Shown piece by piece: positions 26,699-36,461 of a stretch of DNA of 64,000 nucleotides. Within the stretch, counting starts at the first letter, position 1; each line of letters starts with the position of its first letter. The position numbers were made by a program, and so were the translations under genes. The DNA is from Rhodocyclus tenuis (GTDB lineage Bacteria; Pseudomonadota; Gammaproteobacteria; Burkholderiales; Rhodocyclaceae): assembly GCF_014197755.1 (NCBI RefSeq), contig NZ_JACIGE010000001.1, positions 434,001 through 498,000 of the forward strand. The letters run 5' to 3'. The notes under the pieces are model-generated. The model was not told the origin of the DNA. It was given only the letters and a program-made list of their open reading frames with translations, and ran no database searches.

Positions 26699-26706
26699 GG
26701 CCGCAC

Positions 26707-27207
26707 ATGGACCAGGCACAACTCGAAACGCTCGCCGCTGCGCTCGGCGAACAACTGTTGGCCCGCGGCGAATTGCTGGCCACGGCCGAATCCTGCACCG
26801 GCGGCTGGGTGGCGCAGTGCGCCACCGCCATCGCTGGCAGTTCGGCGTGGTTCGAGCGCGGCTTCGTCACCTACTCGAACGAGGCCAAGCAGGAAATGCT
26901 CGGCGTCAGCGCCGCGACCATCGCCAGCCATGGCGCGGTCAGCGAGGCGACGGCGCTGTCCATGGCCGAAGGCGCTCTTGCACATAGCCGCGCGCAGTGG
27001 GCCGTCGCCGTCAGCGGCATCGCCGGCCCGGCTGGCGGTTCGGCGGCGAAGCCGGTCGGCACGGTGTGCTTCGCCTGGGCCGGCAGCGACGGGACGCGTG
27101 CGCTTGCGACACGACACTTCGCCGGCGATCGGCAGCAGATTCGTGCAGCGTCGGTCGCTTGCGCGCTGACGGGTCTGCTGGAGCGACTGCCGCCGCTGCT
27201 CACCTGA
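26707..27207 (+). CDS. pncC: Nicotinamide-nucleotide amidase PncC (CinA C-terminal domain)
   Basis: The 166-residue stand-alone CinA-C domain deamidates NMN in NAD recycling. Motifs: LLATAESCTGGWVAQ with the catalytic serine, GSSAWFERGFVTYSNEAKQEMLGV, and AVSGIAGPAGGSAAKPVGTVC. ATG 26707 follows pgpA by eight bases. The block thiL-pgpA-pncC-recA-recX is widespread in beta- and gammaproteobacteria. Confidence 0.95.
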   Translation: MDQAQLETLAAALGEQLLARGELLATAESCTGGWVAQCATAIAGSSAWFERGFVTYSNEAKQEMLGVSAATIASHGAVSEATALSMAEGALAHSRAQWAVAVSGIAGPAGGSAAKPVGTVCFAWAGSDGTRALATRHFAGDRQQIRAASVACALTGLLERLPPLLT

Positions 27208-27301
27208 CTCAGCGCGCCGCGCCGGTGCATCAGCCGCCAATTGGCGGCACCTGCAGCCGGATTTCGGCGAATGCAACAAAGCGCGTGCACTTTCGTATTT
27301 A

Positions 27302-27317
27302 CTGTATATAATCCCAG
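27302..27317 (+). promoter_or_regulatory. LexA operator overlapping the recA -10 element
   Basis: CTG-TATATAATCC-CAG fits the CTG-N10-CAG LexA box of beta- and gammaproteobacteria. A perfect TATAAT lies inside it at 27307-27312, so bound LexA would block the -10 element. No good -35 hexamer is visible. The recA start is about 70 bases downstream. Confidence 0.85.
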
Positions 27318-27385
27318 TAATCCGGCACCGAATGCGCCGCGAGTGAGCAAACGATGATTTTCACCCTTCAGGCAAAGGATCGATG

Positions 27386-28405
<1,020 letters not shown>

Positions 28406-28423
28406 GCCTGAATCCCGGCAGCA

Positions 28424-29047
28424 ATGGCGGGAAGCTGGCGGGCGTCGGCCGAAGCACTTCTGCAGGCGAGCAGCGAAGTGGCTGAAGAACGTAAGGACAA
28501 GCCGGCAGGCGACGCTGCGAGCCTGCGCGAGCGCGCCTTGCGTCTGCTCGCCCGGCGCGACTATCCGCGCGCCGAACTTGAACGGAAACTGCTCGGCTAC
28601 TGCGCCGCGCAGTCGGCAGCGGGGTCTGCTGCCGATAGCGCGGATGTTGATGACGAAGAATTCGCCGCCGCCAGCGCCGCTGCCGTCGGCGCGCTGCTCG
28701 ACCAGCTTGCTGCCCGCGGACTTCTTTCCGATTCGCGCTACGCCGAGAACCGCGTACGCGCGCGCGCCGCGCGTTACGGTAACGCGCGCCTCGAACAGGA
28801 GCTGCGCCAGCGCGGCGTCGAGGCCGAGGTGCGCGCCGATGCGCTCGCCGGCTGCAGCAGCGAAATCGAGCGCGCCAGCGCACTGTGGCGGCGGCGTTTC
28901 GGCTGCATTCCAGGCGATGCCAACGAACGTGCGCGCCAGATGCGCTATCTTGCGGCGAGGGGCTTTTCGGGTGACACCGTACGTCGGGTGCTCGCGACGG
29001 CTGCAGACGACAGCGACGACGTACGCGAAGACGACGAGGCGTGCTAG
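28424..29047 (+). CDS. recX: Regulatory protein RecX
   Basis: This 207-residue helical protein inhibits RecA filament extension. The three-helix repeats begin SLRERALRLLARRDYPRAELERKLLGY. The next repeat has LDQLAARGLLSDSRYAENRVRARAARYGNARLEQELRQRGV. It ends ERARQMRYLAARGFSGDTVRRVL. An acidic linker (SADSADVDDEEF) inside the first repeat is longer than usual. ATG 28424 gives a 27-residue leader; a GTG at 28480 would match the family start better and cannot be excluded. Same operon as recA. Confidence 0.9.
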   Translation: MAGSWRASAEALLQASSEVAEERKDKPAGDAASLRERALRLLARRDYPRAELERKLLGYCAAQSAAGSAADSADVDDEEFAAASAAAVGALLDQLAARGLLSDSRYAENRVRARAARYGNARLEQELRQRGVEAEVRADALAGCSSEIERASALWRRRFGCIPGDANERARQMRYLAARGFSGDTVRRVLATAADDSDDVREDDEAC

Positions 29048-29178
29048 CATCGCCAGCCTTCGCCCTTGAACGGGCTTGAGGTCGCTATCGCTTCCCCCGC
29101 CTTGCGTGCGGGAATGCTGCTAGCCCTCTGCGACCGCTTCAGGCCCATGCCACTGAGCTTTGGCGGCGCCCATTTTTT
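29042..29178 (+). ncRNA. Candidate structured RNA between recX and lptB
   Basis: The 146-base gap has the parts of a free-standing RNA. An extended -10 (TGCTAGCAT, 29042-29050) comes first. A foldable body follows, with CGCCA (29051-29055) facing TGGCG (29161-29165). GGGCTTGAGGTCGC (29072-29085) faces GCGACCGCTTCAGGCCC (29130-29146), and an inner CCGC/GCGG hairpin lies near 29097-29111. GGCGCC and a T6 run (29173-29178) close it. It may instead be the lptB leader. It matches no RNA family I can name, and it ends 15 bases before the lptB start. Confidence 0.35.
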
Positions 29179-29193
29179 GCAGGTTGGCCATCG

Positions 29194-29928
29194 ATGTCTG
29201 ACACCCAGAGCACGCTTGCCGCGAGCAAGCTGATGAAGCGTTACAAGTCGCGCACGGTCGTCGCCGACGTCTCGTTTTCAGTCAAAAGCGGCGAAGTCGT
29301 CGGTCTGCTCGGTCCGAACGGCGCCGGCAAGACGACCTGTTTCTACATGGTCGTCGGCCTCGTCGCCTGTGGCGGCGGCGAGGTATATCTCGACGACGCG
29401 CGGCTGACGCACCTGCCGATTCACGAGCGCGCGCACCGTGGCGTTGCCTATCTGCCGCAGGAAGCGTCGGTTTTCCGCAAGCTGTCGGTCAGCGAGAACG
29501 TCGAGGCAGTTCTCGAACTGCAGAAACTGCCGCGCGGGGAAGTGAAGAGCCGTCTGGAAAGCCTGCTCGACGAACTGCACATCGCGCATCTGCGCAACAG
29601 CTCTGCCGCCTCGCTCTCCGGTGGCGAACGGCGGCGTGTAGAAATCGCCCGCGCGCTTGCCGCCAATCCGCGTTTCATCCTGCTTGACGAGCCGTTCGCC
29701 GGCGTCGACCCGATCGCCGTCCTCGAAATCCAGAAAATCATCCGCTTCCTTAAGGAACGCGGCATCGGCGTGCTGATCACCGACCACAACGTGCGCGAAA
29801 CGCTGGGCATCTGCGACCATGCCTTCATCATCAACGAGGGCACGGTCCTTGCATGTGGGCGTCCGGACGAAATCATTTATAATGAAACCGTCCGCAAGGT
29901 CTATCTGGGCGAGAACTTCCGCCTCTAG
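29194..29928 (+). CDS. lptB: LPS export ABC transporter ATPase LptB
   Basis: This 244-residue ATPase powers LptBFGC, which extracts lipopolysaccharide from the inner membrane. Motifs: Walker [11 protein letters not shown]-loop [12 protein letters not shown], signature [16 protein letters not shown], Walker [14 protein letters not shown], switch [12 protein letters not shown]. The C-terminal [15 protein letters not shown] is the LptB hallmark. It precedes rpoN as usual, but recX rather than lptA/lptC lies upstream. Confidence 0.96.
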   Translation: MSDTQSTLAASKLMKRYKSRTVVADVSFSVKSGEVVGLLGPNGAGKTTCFYMVVGLVACGGGEVYLDDARLTHLPIHERAHRGVAYLPQEASVFRKLSVSENVEAVLELQKLPRGEVKSRLESLLDELHIAHLRNSSAASLSGGERRRVEIARALAANPRFILLDEPFAGVDPIAVLEIQKIIRFLKERGIGVLITDHNVRETLGICDHAFIINEGTVLACGRPDEIIYNETVRKVYLGENFRL

Positions 29929-30009
29929 CGCTACCGGCAGGCAGCTTGTCCCGACACCGGCAACCCCGTCCGGTGCATCCCTTGCCCGGCAGAAATCCCG
30001 GCTCCGAAC

Positions 30010-31446
30010 ATGAAACCCACTCTACAGCTCAAGCTCTCGCAGCATCTCGCGCTGACGCCACAGCTGCAGCAGTCGATCCGTTTACTGCAGCTGTCGACGG
30101 TCGAACTGGAACAGGAGCTGGAAAAGTACCTGCTCGAGAACCCCTTGCTCGAGCGCGACGAGGTCGAGTTCGCGCCACCGCCCGAGCGCACGGACCAGCC
30201 GCCGGAGAATACCGACAACGCCGCGGATAGCGGCGCCGGCAACGAGCCAGCCGAGCGTAGCGACAGCGACGACGGCCCCGATGCGTTTGACGAAAACTGG
30301 GGCGGCGAGGGCGCCTATCCGGGTTCCGGCAACGGCGACGACGAGGACGGCGACTTCCGCGACATCCAGGCGGCAGGGACTTCGCTGCGCGAACACCTGC
30401 TCTGGCAACTGGGCCTGATGCAGCTGCCGCGGCGCGACCTGCTGCTCGTGCAATGCCTGATCGACGCGCTCAACGACGACGGTTATCTGACGCAGTCGCT
30501 CGCCGAACTCGGCGAGGTGCTGCCAGCCGAGCTCGAAATCGACGAAGACGAACTGCGCCTGGCGCTGACCCTGCTGCAGAGCCTCGATCCGACCGGCGTC
30601 GGTGCGCGCAGTCCGCAGGAATGTCTGGCGCTGCAGCTGGCAGCGCTCGACGACGACGAGACACGCAAGCTGGCGCTGAAGATCGTGCGCGAGCATCTCG
30701 ACCTGCTCGCCGGGCGCGATTTCGCCCGCCTGAAGAAGCTCACCGGCTGCGACGACGACGCACTGCGCGCTGCGCAAACGCTGATCCGCAGCCTCAATCC
30801 GCGGCCGGGCGCGCAGTACGCCGCTACCGACACGCGCTACATCACGCCTGACGTGGTGGTGCGCAAGCTGCGCGGCCAGTGGACCGCGTCGATCAACGGC
30901 GAAGCCTACCCGCGCCTGCGCATCAACCGTCTCTACGCCGACATCCTCTCGCGCCAGCGCGGTTCCGGACTGGCGGGGCAATTGCAGGAAGCGCGCTGGC
31001 TGATCAAGAACGTGCAGCAGCGCTTCGACACCATCCTGCGCGTGGCGCAGGCGATCGTCGAACGGCAGCGGCAGTTCTTCGAGCACGGCGAGGTTGCCAT
31101 GCGTCCGCTGGTGCTGCGCGAGATCGCCGACATCCTCGGCCTGCACGAATCGACCATCTCGCGGGTGACGACACAGAAGTACATGTCGACGCCGCGCGGC
31201 ATCTTCGAACTCAAATATTTCTTCGGCAGCCACGTCGCCACCGACACCGGCGGCGCCTGCTCGGCAACGGCGATCCGGGCGCTGATCAAGCAGCTGATCA
31301 GCGCCGAGGACGCGAAGAAACCGCTTTCGGACAGCCAGCTGTCCGAGATACTCGGCCAGCAAGGGATTGTCGTTGCGCGGCGAACGATTGCAAAATACCG
31401 TGAAGCGCTTAACATCCCGCCGGTCAACCTACGCAAGATCATTTAA
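30010..31446 (+). CDS. rpoN: RNA polymerase sigma-54 factor
   Basis: The 478-residue alternative sigma factor depends on enhancer-binding activators. Region I is glutamine/leucine-rich ([20 protein letters not shown]). Region II is acidic and variable (about 55-115). The core-binding domain and helix-turn-helix ([24 protein letters not shown]) follow, then the RpoN box near the C-terminus ([21 protein letters not shown]). Gene order lptB-rpoN-hpf-ptsN is the classical rpoN cluster. Confidence 0.97.
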   Translation: MKPTLQLKLSQHLALTPQLQQSIRLLQLSTVELEQELEKYLLENPLLERDEVEFAPPPERTDQPPENTDNAADSGAGNEPAERSDSDDGPDAFDENWGGEGAYPGSGNGDDEDGDFRDIQAAGTSLREHLLWQLGLMQLPRRDLLLVQCLIDALNDDGYLTQSLAELGEVLPAELEIDEDELRLALTLLQSLDPTGVGARSPQECLALQLAALDDDETRKLALKIVREHLDLLAGRDFARLKKLTGCDDDALRAAQTLIRSLNPRPGAQYAATDTRYITPDVVVRKLRGQWTASINGEAYPRLRINRLYADILSRQRGSGLAGQLQEARWLIKNVQQRFDTILRVAQAIVERQRQFFEHGEVAMRPLVLREIADILGLHESTISRVTTQKYMSTPRGIFELKYFFGSHVATDTGGACSATAIRALIKQLISAEDAKKPLSDSQLSEILGQQGIVVARRTIAKYREALNIPPVNLRKII

Positions 31447-31460
31447 CCAAGGAGCCGCAC

Positions 31461-31787
31461 ATGAACGTGCAAATCACCGGCCACCATCTCGAAATCACTC
31501 CGGCGATTCGTGACTACCTCACCGGCAAAATCGAACGCGTTGTCAGCCACTTCGACCATGTGATCGCCGTCAATGCCATCCTCTCCGTCGAGAAGCTGAA
31601 GCAGAAAGCCGAAGTGACCGTGCACCTGAGCGGCAAGGACGTGCACGTCGAAGCCGTCGAGGAAGACCTCTACGCCGCCATGGACAGTCTCGTCGACAAA
31701 CTCGACCGGCAGGTGCAGAAGTACAAGCAGAAGGTTCAGGATCACCACCGCGGCGAAAAAATCAGCGGCGTCATCGCTGGCGAATAA
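31461..31787 (+). CDS. hpf: Ribosome hibernation-promoting factor
   Basis: The 108-residue short-form HPF/YfiA protein binds the ribosomal decoding centre in stationary phase. The family pattern [45 protein letters not shown] and [21 protein letters not shown] is clear. AAGGAG precedes the ATG. The short length fits a form that works with RMF or alone. It is part of the rpoN cluster. Confidence 0.94.
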   Translation: MNVQITGHHLEITPAIRDYLTGKIERVVSHFDHVIAVNAILSVEKLKQKAEVTVHLSGKDVHVEAVEEDLYAAMDSLVDKLDRQVQKYKQKVQDHHRGEKISGVIAGE

Positions 31788-31892
31788 GCCGTCACGGCGG
31801 CGCCAGCGCTGACCCGCGCCGCCAATCCCCCGCCCGGACCCGACCGTCCCCGTGTCATCGCCTCTCCACGCCGCTCCCGCGAGTTGTGCCGA

Positions 31893-32345
31893 ATGAGCCA
31901 GATCGCCAAACTCCTGCCGCTCGATAACATCCTGCTCGACCTCGAAGCGGGCAGCAAGAAGCGCGCGTTCGAACACGCCGCGCTGCTCTTCGAGAACAAT
32001 CGCGGCATCGCCCGCAGCACCGTATTCGACAGCCTGTTTGCGCGTGAAAGGCTCGGTTCGACCGGTCTCGGCCAGGGTATCGCCATCCCGCACGGGCGCA
32101 TCAAGGGACTCAAGGAAGCCTGTGGGGCCTTCCTTCGCCTGCACACGCCGGTGCCCTTCGACTCGCCGGACGGCAAGCCGGTGAGCCAGCTGTTCGTGCT
32201 GCTCGTACCCGAGCAGGCCACTGAACAGCACCTGCAGATACTCTCCGAACTCGCACAACGCTTTTCCGACCGTCAATGTCGGGAGGCGCTCGCCGCCGCG
32301 CCCGACGCCGCCGCCGTCCTCGCCCTGTTCGCCGCCGGCTCATGA
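31893..32345 (+). CDS. ptsN: Nitrogen-regulatory EIIA protein PtsN
   Basis: This 150-residue fructose-type EIIA domain acts as the output of the PTS-Ntr phosphorelay, affecting potassium uptake and other targets by its phosphorylation state. The phosphorylated His lies in GLGQGIAIPHGRI. Further family motifs are ERLGSTG and FVLLVPEQATEQHLQILSEL. ATG 31893 (MSQIAKLLPL) is chosen over a TTG three codons earlier. Its stop overlaps hprK by four bases, implying coupled expression. Confidence 0.95.
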   Translation: MSQIAKLLPLDNILLDLEAGSKKRAFEHAALLFENNRGIARSTVFDSLFARERLGSTGLGQGIAIPHGRIKGLKEACGAFLRLHTPVPFDSPDGKPVSQLFVLLVPEQATEQHLQILSELAQRFSDRQCREALAAAPDAAAVLALFAAGS

Positions 32346-33286
32346 GTGCCCTGCGCCGCTTCAGCGTCGCCCAGCTTTACGAAGACCATCGCGACAAGCT
32401 GCGCCTTGCCTGGGTGGCGGCCGTCGGCGTCGACCGCCAGATCGAGCTGAAGGAGCGCGGCAACTACGGCGCCGACGTCGTCGGCCACCTCAATGTCGTG
32501 CACCCCGAGCGCCTGCAGGTGATCGGCGACGCCGAAGTCAGCTGGGCACGCCGTGTCAGCCAGCAACGTCTACAGCAGCAGCTGAGCGACCTGATGGAGG
32601 CCCGCCCGCCAGCGATCATCGTTGCCGACGGCCATGAAGTTGCGCCGGCAATCCGGCAGGCCTGCGAAACGACGCAAACACCGCTGTTCACCAGCCCGAA
32701 GCCGTGCTCGGCAGTGATCGACCTGTTGCGCATCTACCTCGCCAGCCGCCTTGCCGACACCACCAGCCTGCATGGCGTGTTCATGGACGTGCTCGGCATG
32801 GGCATCCTGATCACCGGCGACTCCGGCGTCGGCAAGAGCGAACTCGCGCTCGAGCTGATCTCGCGCGGCCACGGTCTGGTCGCCGACGATGTCGTTGAAA
32901 TGGCACGCATCGCACCGACCACCGTCGAAGGCCGCTGCCCGGGAATGCTGCGCGACTATCTCGAAGTGCGCGGCCTCGGCCTGCTCAACATCCGCACCAT
33001 TTTCGGCGAAACCGCTTCGCGCCGGAAAATGAAGCTGAAGCTGATCGTGCATCTGCAGAAACCTGCCGCCGGACCCGATGCACCGCGTTTGCCGCTTGAT
33101 GCGCAGACACAGGAAGTCCTCGGCGTGCCGATCCGCAAGGTGGTCATCCCGGTGGCTGCCGGGCGCAACCTCGCGGTGCTGCTCGAAGCCGCCGTGCGCA
33201 ACACCATCCTGCAGTTGCGCGGCATCGACAGCATGGGCGAATTCGTCAATCGCCAGCAACAGGCCTTGCTTGACGACGACATGTAG
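32342..33286 (+). CDS. hprK: HPr kinase/phosphorylase
   Basis: The 314-residue bifunctional enzyme phosphorylates and dephosphorylates a serine of HPr. The N-terminal domain (about 1-130) precedes the kinase domain with P-loop GDSGVGKSE, ISRGHGLVADDVV, and the HprK signature EVRGLGLLNIRTIFGE. The 4-base overlap with ptsN and the nearby ptsH tie it to the regulatory PTS. Such hprK-ptsN pairs are typical of beta- and alphaproteobacteria that lack sugar PTS permeases. Confidence 0.95.
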   Translation: MSALRRFSVAQLYEDHRDKLRLAWVAAVGVDRQIELKERGNYGADVVGHLNVVHPERLQVIGDAEVSWARRVSQQRLQQQLSDLMEARPPAIIVADGHEVAPAIRQACETTQTPLFTSPKPCSAVIDLLRIYLASRLADTTSLHGVFMDVLGMGILITGDSGVGKSELALELISRGHGLVADDVVEMARIAPTTVEGRCPGMLRDYLEVRGLGLLNIRTIFGETASRRKMKLKLIVHLQKPAAGPDAPRLPLDAQTQEVLGVPIRKVVIPVAAGRNLAVLLEAAVRNTILQLRGIDSMGEFVNRQQQALLDDDM

Positions 33287-33300
33287 ACGGCGCCTATAAT
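33270..33300 (+). promoter_or_regulatory. Promoter of psiF-like gene
   Basis: A perfect TATAAT (33295-33300) follows TTGACG (33270-33275, five of six) with a long 19-base spacer. The -35 element overlaps the end of hprK. AAGGAGG at 33321-33327 then gives eight-base spacing to the ATG at 33336, so strong expression is likely. Confidence 0.55.
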
Positions 33301-33335
33301 CGTCGCGCCTACCACCCAGCAAGGAGGACGTCGCA

Positions 33336-33671
33336 ATGAAAACACTGATCGTCAGCATGACCTTCGCTTTCGGCCTCGTCGCCGGCAGCGCCATCGCCGC
33401 GGATGACGAGAAGAAGACGCCGTCGCCCGCACAGCAGGCGCAGCAGGAACGCATGAAATCGTGCAACCAGGAAGCCAAGGAAAAGGCGCTCAAGGGCGAC
33501 GAGCGCAAGAGCTTCATGAGCGACTGTCTGTCCGGCAAGACCGCCAGCGCGGCGCCGGCAGCACCGGCAACGCAGCAGGACAAGATGAAGACCTGCAACA
33601 AGGACGCCAAGGACAAGGCGCTCAAGGGCGACGAGCGCAAGAAGTTCATGAGCGACTGCCTCAAGGGCTGA
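33336..33671 (+). CDS. PsiF-repeat exported protein
   Basis: The 111-residue secreted protein has a signal peptide ending SAIAA. Two near-identical PsiF repeats follow: one with MKSCNQEAKEKALKGDERK and FMSDCLSG, the other with MKTCNKDAKDKALKGDERK and FMSDCLKG. A Ala/Pro linker separates them. Each repeat has two cysteines, likely disulfide-bonded. The family is named for E. coli PsiF, induced by phosphate starvation; its function is unknown. It is monocistronic with its own promoter and a strong terminator. Confidence 0.9.
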   Translation: MKTLIVSMTFAFGLVAGSAIAADDEKKTPSPAQQAQQERMKSCNQEAKEKALKGDERKSFMSDCLSGKTASAAPAAPATQQDKMKTCNKDAKDKALKGDERKKFMSDCLKG

Positions 33672-33690
33672 GCATCCGCCCCGGAAAGAA

Positions 33691-33721
33691 AAAAGCCAGC
33701 CGGATCAATGGCTGGCTTTTT
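33691..33721. terminator. Bidirectional rho-independent terminator after psiF-like gene
   Basis: AAAAGCCAGCC (33691-33701) and GGCTGGCTTTT (33710-33720) form an 11-base stem with an eight-base loop. A-runs and T-runs flank both sides, so it can end the psiF-like transcript and also the ptsI transcript from the other strand. Confidence 0.9.
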
Positions 33722-33812
33722 CATTGCCTGGTCGTCCATCAGCAGGCTTCCGCGCCGGCGCGTGCTGCCCCCGGCGGGCTGTCGGGGAGAGCGGGAAGTC
33801 GCCTGACGGCGC

Positions 33813-35555
33813 TCAGACGCCGTTCAGCTTGTCGAGCTGTTCGCGGATCCGCGCCGGCTCTTCGCAACGCAGCAGGCGGCGCACCTGCGGCGCCAGTTCG
33901 GACGTATCGGAGGTCAGTATCCGCTGCTTGACCTCGAGCAGCTGCCCCGGATGCATCGAGAACTGGCGCAGGCCCATGCCGAGCAGCAGCCGCGTCATGC
34001 TCACGTCGCCGGCCAGTTCGCCGCATACCGACACCGGTCGGCCGGCCTTGTCGGCGCTGGTGATGGTGTGCGCCAGCAGCATCAGCACCGCCGGGTGCAG
34101 CGGATCGTAGAGGTGCGCCACCTGCTCGTCGCTGCGGTCAATCGCCAGCGTGTACTGGATCAGGTCATTGGTGCCGATCGACAGAAAATCGAGGCGACGC
34201 AGGAAAAGGCCAACGCCCAGCGCTGCCGCCGGAATCTCGATCATGCCGCCGATCGGCATCTGCTCGTCGAAGGGCACGTTTTCGCCGCGCAGGCTCGATT
34301 TGGCCTGGGCAACGGCGGCCAGCGTCTGGTCGATCTCCTGCGCGTGCGCGAGCATCGGTATCAGCAATTTCACCGGCCCGTAATGCGAGGCGCGCAGGAT
34401 CGCGCGCAGCTGCGTCTGGAACATTGCCGGTTCGGTCAGCGACAGACGGATCGCGCGCAGGCCGAGCGCCGGATTGGTCTTGACGCGGTCGGCGTGCGTT
34501 TCCTCCGGATGCGGGTCCTTGTCGTTGCCCAGATCGAAGGTGCGGATCGTCACGGGCAAGCCGCCCATGCCACGCGCCACCTTGCGGTAACTCTCGAACT
34601 GCTCGTCCTCGCAGGGCATGTCGCCGCGCCCGAGAAAGAGAAACTCGCTGCGGAACAGGCCGACGCCCTCGGCACCGGCTTCGAGCGCGTCCGGCACGTC
34701 GGAGGGCAGTTCGATGTTGGCCAGCAGGTCGACGTGGACGCCGTCGATGGTGCGCGAGCGCGTCGTCTTCAGGCGTTTGAGCTTGCTCCGCTCAAGCTCG
34801 ATCTGGCTCTTCCTGAGCTCGTACTCCTCGAGTACGCGCGGATCGGGATTGACGATGACGACGCCGCGCGTGCCATCGACGATCAGCATTTCCTTGTCGT
34901 GGATCAGTTGCCGTGCATTGTGCAGACCGAGCACCGCCGGGATGCGCAGACCGCGCGCGAGAATAGCCGTATGCGAGGTGGCGCCGCCGACGTCGGTAAC
35001 GAAGGCAGCGAAGCGATGCTCCTTGAAGGCGATGACGTCAGCCGGCGACAGGTCGTGGGCGACGACGATCTGGCTGGTCTCGCGCTGCGCGCGAATCTTC
35101 AGCGAAGCGCGGCCGTCGTGGCCGGACAGCTCCTTGATCACGCGCTCGACCGCCTGGCGCACGTCGTAGGCGCGCTCGCGCAGGTAGGCATCGTCGATCT
35201 TCTCGAACTGGCCGACCAGATGTTCCATCTGTTGCACCAGCGCCCATTCGGCGTTGCAGCGCCGCTCGCGGATCAGCGTTTTCGGCACTTCGGCCAGTTC
35301 CGGGTCGGACAGGATCATCGAATGCAGATCGATGAAGGCGCCAAACTCGGCCGGTGCCGCACCCATGCCCTTCTTGATCGATTCGTACTCACCGCGAACG
35401 GCGGTGATCGCCGCGGCGAAGCGCGCAACTTCCTTTTCGACCTGCCGCGGCTGCAGAGTGAGGTGCGCGACTTCGAGCGTCGCATGCGAGAGCAGGCACG
35501 CCTGACCGATGGCGATTCCGCCGGAAACGCTGAGGCCGTGCAGCGTGTAACTCAT
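33813..35555 (-). CDS. ptsI: Phosphoenolpyruvate-protein phosphotransferase (enzyme I)
   Basis: The 580-residue enzyme I takes phosphate from PEP and passes it to HPr. The N-terminal phospho-His motif is GGATSHTAILARGL; the C-terminal PEP barrel has GVGLFRSEFLFLGR, RTFDLGNDKDPHP and EIPAAA. It has no N-terminal GAF domain, so this is the standard EI type rather than the PtsP type. AGGAG precedes the ATG. It follows ptsH by 13 bases, in the same operon. Confidence 0.96.
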   Translation of the reverse strand: MSYTLHGLSVSGGIAIGQACLLSHATLEVAHLTLQPRQVEKEVARFAAAITAVRGEYESIKKGMGAAPAEFGAFIDLHSMILSDPELAEVPKTLIRERRCNAEWALVQQMEHLVGQFEKIDDAYLRERAYDVRQAVERVIKELSGHDGRASLKIRAQRETSQIVVAHDLSPADVIAFKEHRFAAFVTDVGGATSHTAILARGLRIPAVLGLHNARQLIHDKEMLIVDGTRGVVIVNPDPRVLEEYELRKSQIELERSKLKRLKTTRSRTIDGVHVDLLANIELPSDVPDALEAGAEGVGLFRSEFLFLGRGDMPCEDEQFESYRKVARGMGGLPVTIRTFDLGNDKDPHPEETHADRVKTNPALGLRAIRLSLTEPAMFQTQLRAILRASHYGPVKLLIPMLAHAQEIDQTLAAVAQAKSSLRGENVPFDEQMPIGGMIEIPAAALGVGLFLRRLDFLSIGTNDLIQYTLAIDRSDEQVAHLYDPLHPAVLMLLAHTITSADKAGRPVSVCGELAGDVSMTRLLLGMGLRQFSMHPGQLLEVKQRILTSDTSELAPQVRRLLRCEEPARIREQLDKLNGV

Positions 35556-35568
35556 CGCAGCTCTCCTG

Positions 35569-35838
35569 CTATTCGTGTTCGCCGAAACGATCGCCGATCA
35601 GTTGCAATATTGCTGCCAGCGCCGCGTCCTCGTCGCTGCCGAGCGTTTCGACGACAACGGTTGAACCACGACCGGCCGCAAGCATCATCACGCCCATGAT
35701 GCTTTTGGCATTGATGCGGCGACTCCCTTTTTCCATCCACACCTCGGAACTGAAGGAGCCGGCCAGCTGGGTCAGCTTCGCCGATGCCCGGGCATGCAAC
35801 CCCAGCTTGTTGATGATCTCGACTTCCGCGCGCGCCAT
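35569..35838 (-). CDS. ptsH: Phosphocarrier protein HPr
   Basis: The 89-residue carrier has the active histidine in KLGLHARASAKL and the HprK target serine in AKSIMGVMMLAAGRGS. Both regulatory sites are therefore present, matching the hprK gene 2.5 kb away. The order is EIIA-Man, HPr, EI on the minus strand. Confidence 0.96.
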   Translation of the reverse strand: MARAEVEIINKLGLHARASAKLTQLAGSFSSEVWMEKGSRRINAKSIMGVMMLAAGRGSTVVVETLGSDEDAALAAILQLIGDRFGEHE

Positions 35839-35979
35839 GCGTTCCCGCTCCTCTAGGTACTCGTCAAACGGATGGCCGCAACAGCTCGTTCATCTGCGCC
35901 ACCCGCACTCAAATCAAACCGGCAGCGCGCAAACGACTCGCATGCTGCCGACTGCCACCGCTGCCTCGTCCGGCCGGAA

Positions 35980-36369
35980 TCAGCCACCCGCCATGTCGAG
36001 AACGCCATCGCGGCCACCGCTGATCGCCTTCTGCAGCATGGTCTCCATACCCTTCTCGCGATAAGTCAGCGCGCGCAGCAGCATCGGCAGGTTTACGCCG
36101 GCGACGCCCTCGACCTGTCCAGGAACGAGCAGCTTCAAGGCCAGGTTCGCCGGCGTGGCGCCAAACACATCGGTCAGGACAAGCACGCCTTCGCCACTAT
36201 CGACCGCTTCGAGCAGGCGCCGCGCCTGCGGCAGGACGTCGAGCGGATCGTCCTGCGCGGCGACGCCGAACTGGGCAATCTGCAATGGCCGGCGATTGAG
36301 CACATGGCAGACGTTCTGCACCAGAGTCTCGCCGTAGCTGCCGTGGGTGATGAGGAGAATGCCGATCAT
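35980..36369 (-). CDS. Mannose-type PTS EIIA protein
   Basis: The 129-residue single EIIA-Man domain has the phosphorylatable histidine in GILLITHGSYGETLV and the family segment VLVLTDVFGATPANLAL. No EIIB, EIIC or EIID is encoded in the window, so it most likely acts as a regulator receiving phosphate from HPr. It lies 141 bases ahead of ptsH on the same strand. Confidence 0.92.
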   Translation of the reverse strand: MIGILLITHGSYGETLVQNVCHVLNRRPLQIAQFGVAAQDDPLDVLPQARRLLEAVDSGEGVLVLTDVFGATPANLALKLLVPGQVEGVAGVNLPMLLRALTYREKGMETMLQKAISGGRDGVLDMAGG

Positions 36370-36418
36370 CGCGTGTTTCGTGTCAGGTTCGGCTCATTCT
36401 AAGGGATTCCGCCTGCCT

Positions 36419-36440
36419 GCGCCCGTTGCGGAACGGGCGC
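36419..36440. terminator. Hairpin between apbE and the EIIA gene
   Basis: GCGCCCGTT (36419-36427) and AACGGGCGC (36432-36440) form a perfect nine-base stem with a four-base loop in the 92-base gap downstream of apbE. No clear T-run is present, so its strength as a terminator is uncertain. Confidence 0.45.
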
Positions 36441-36461
36441 GTGCCGGGTGCCGGGCATTAC

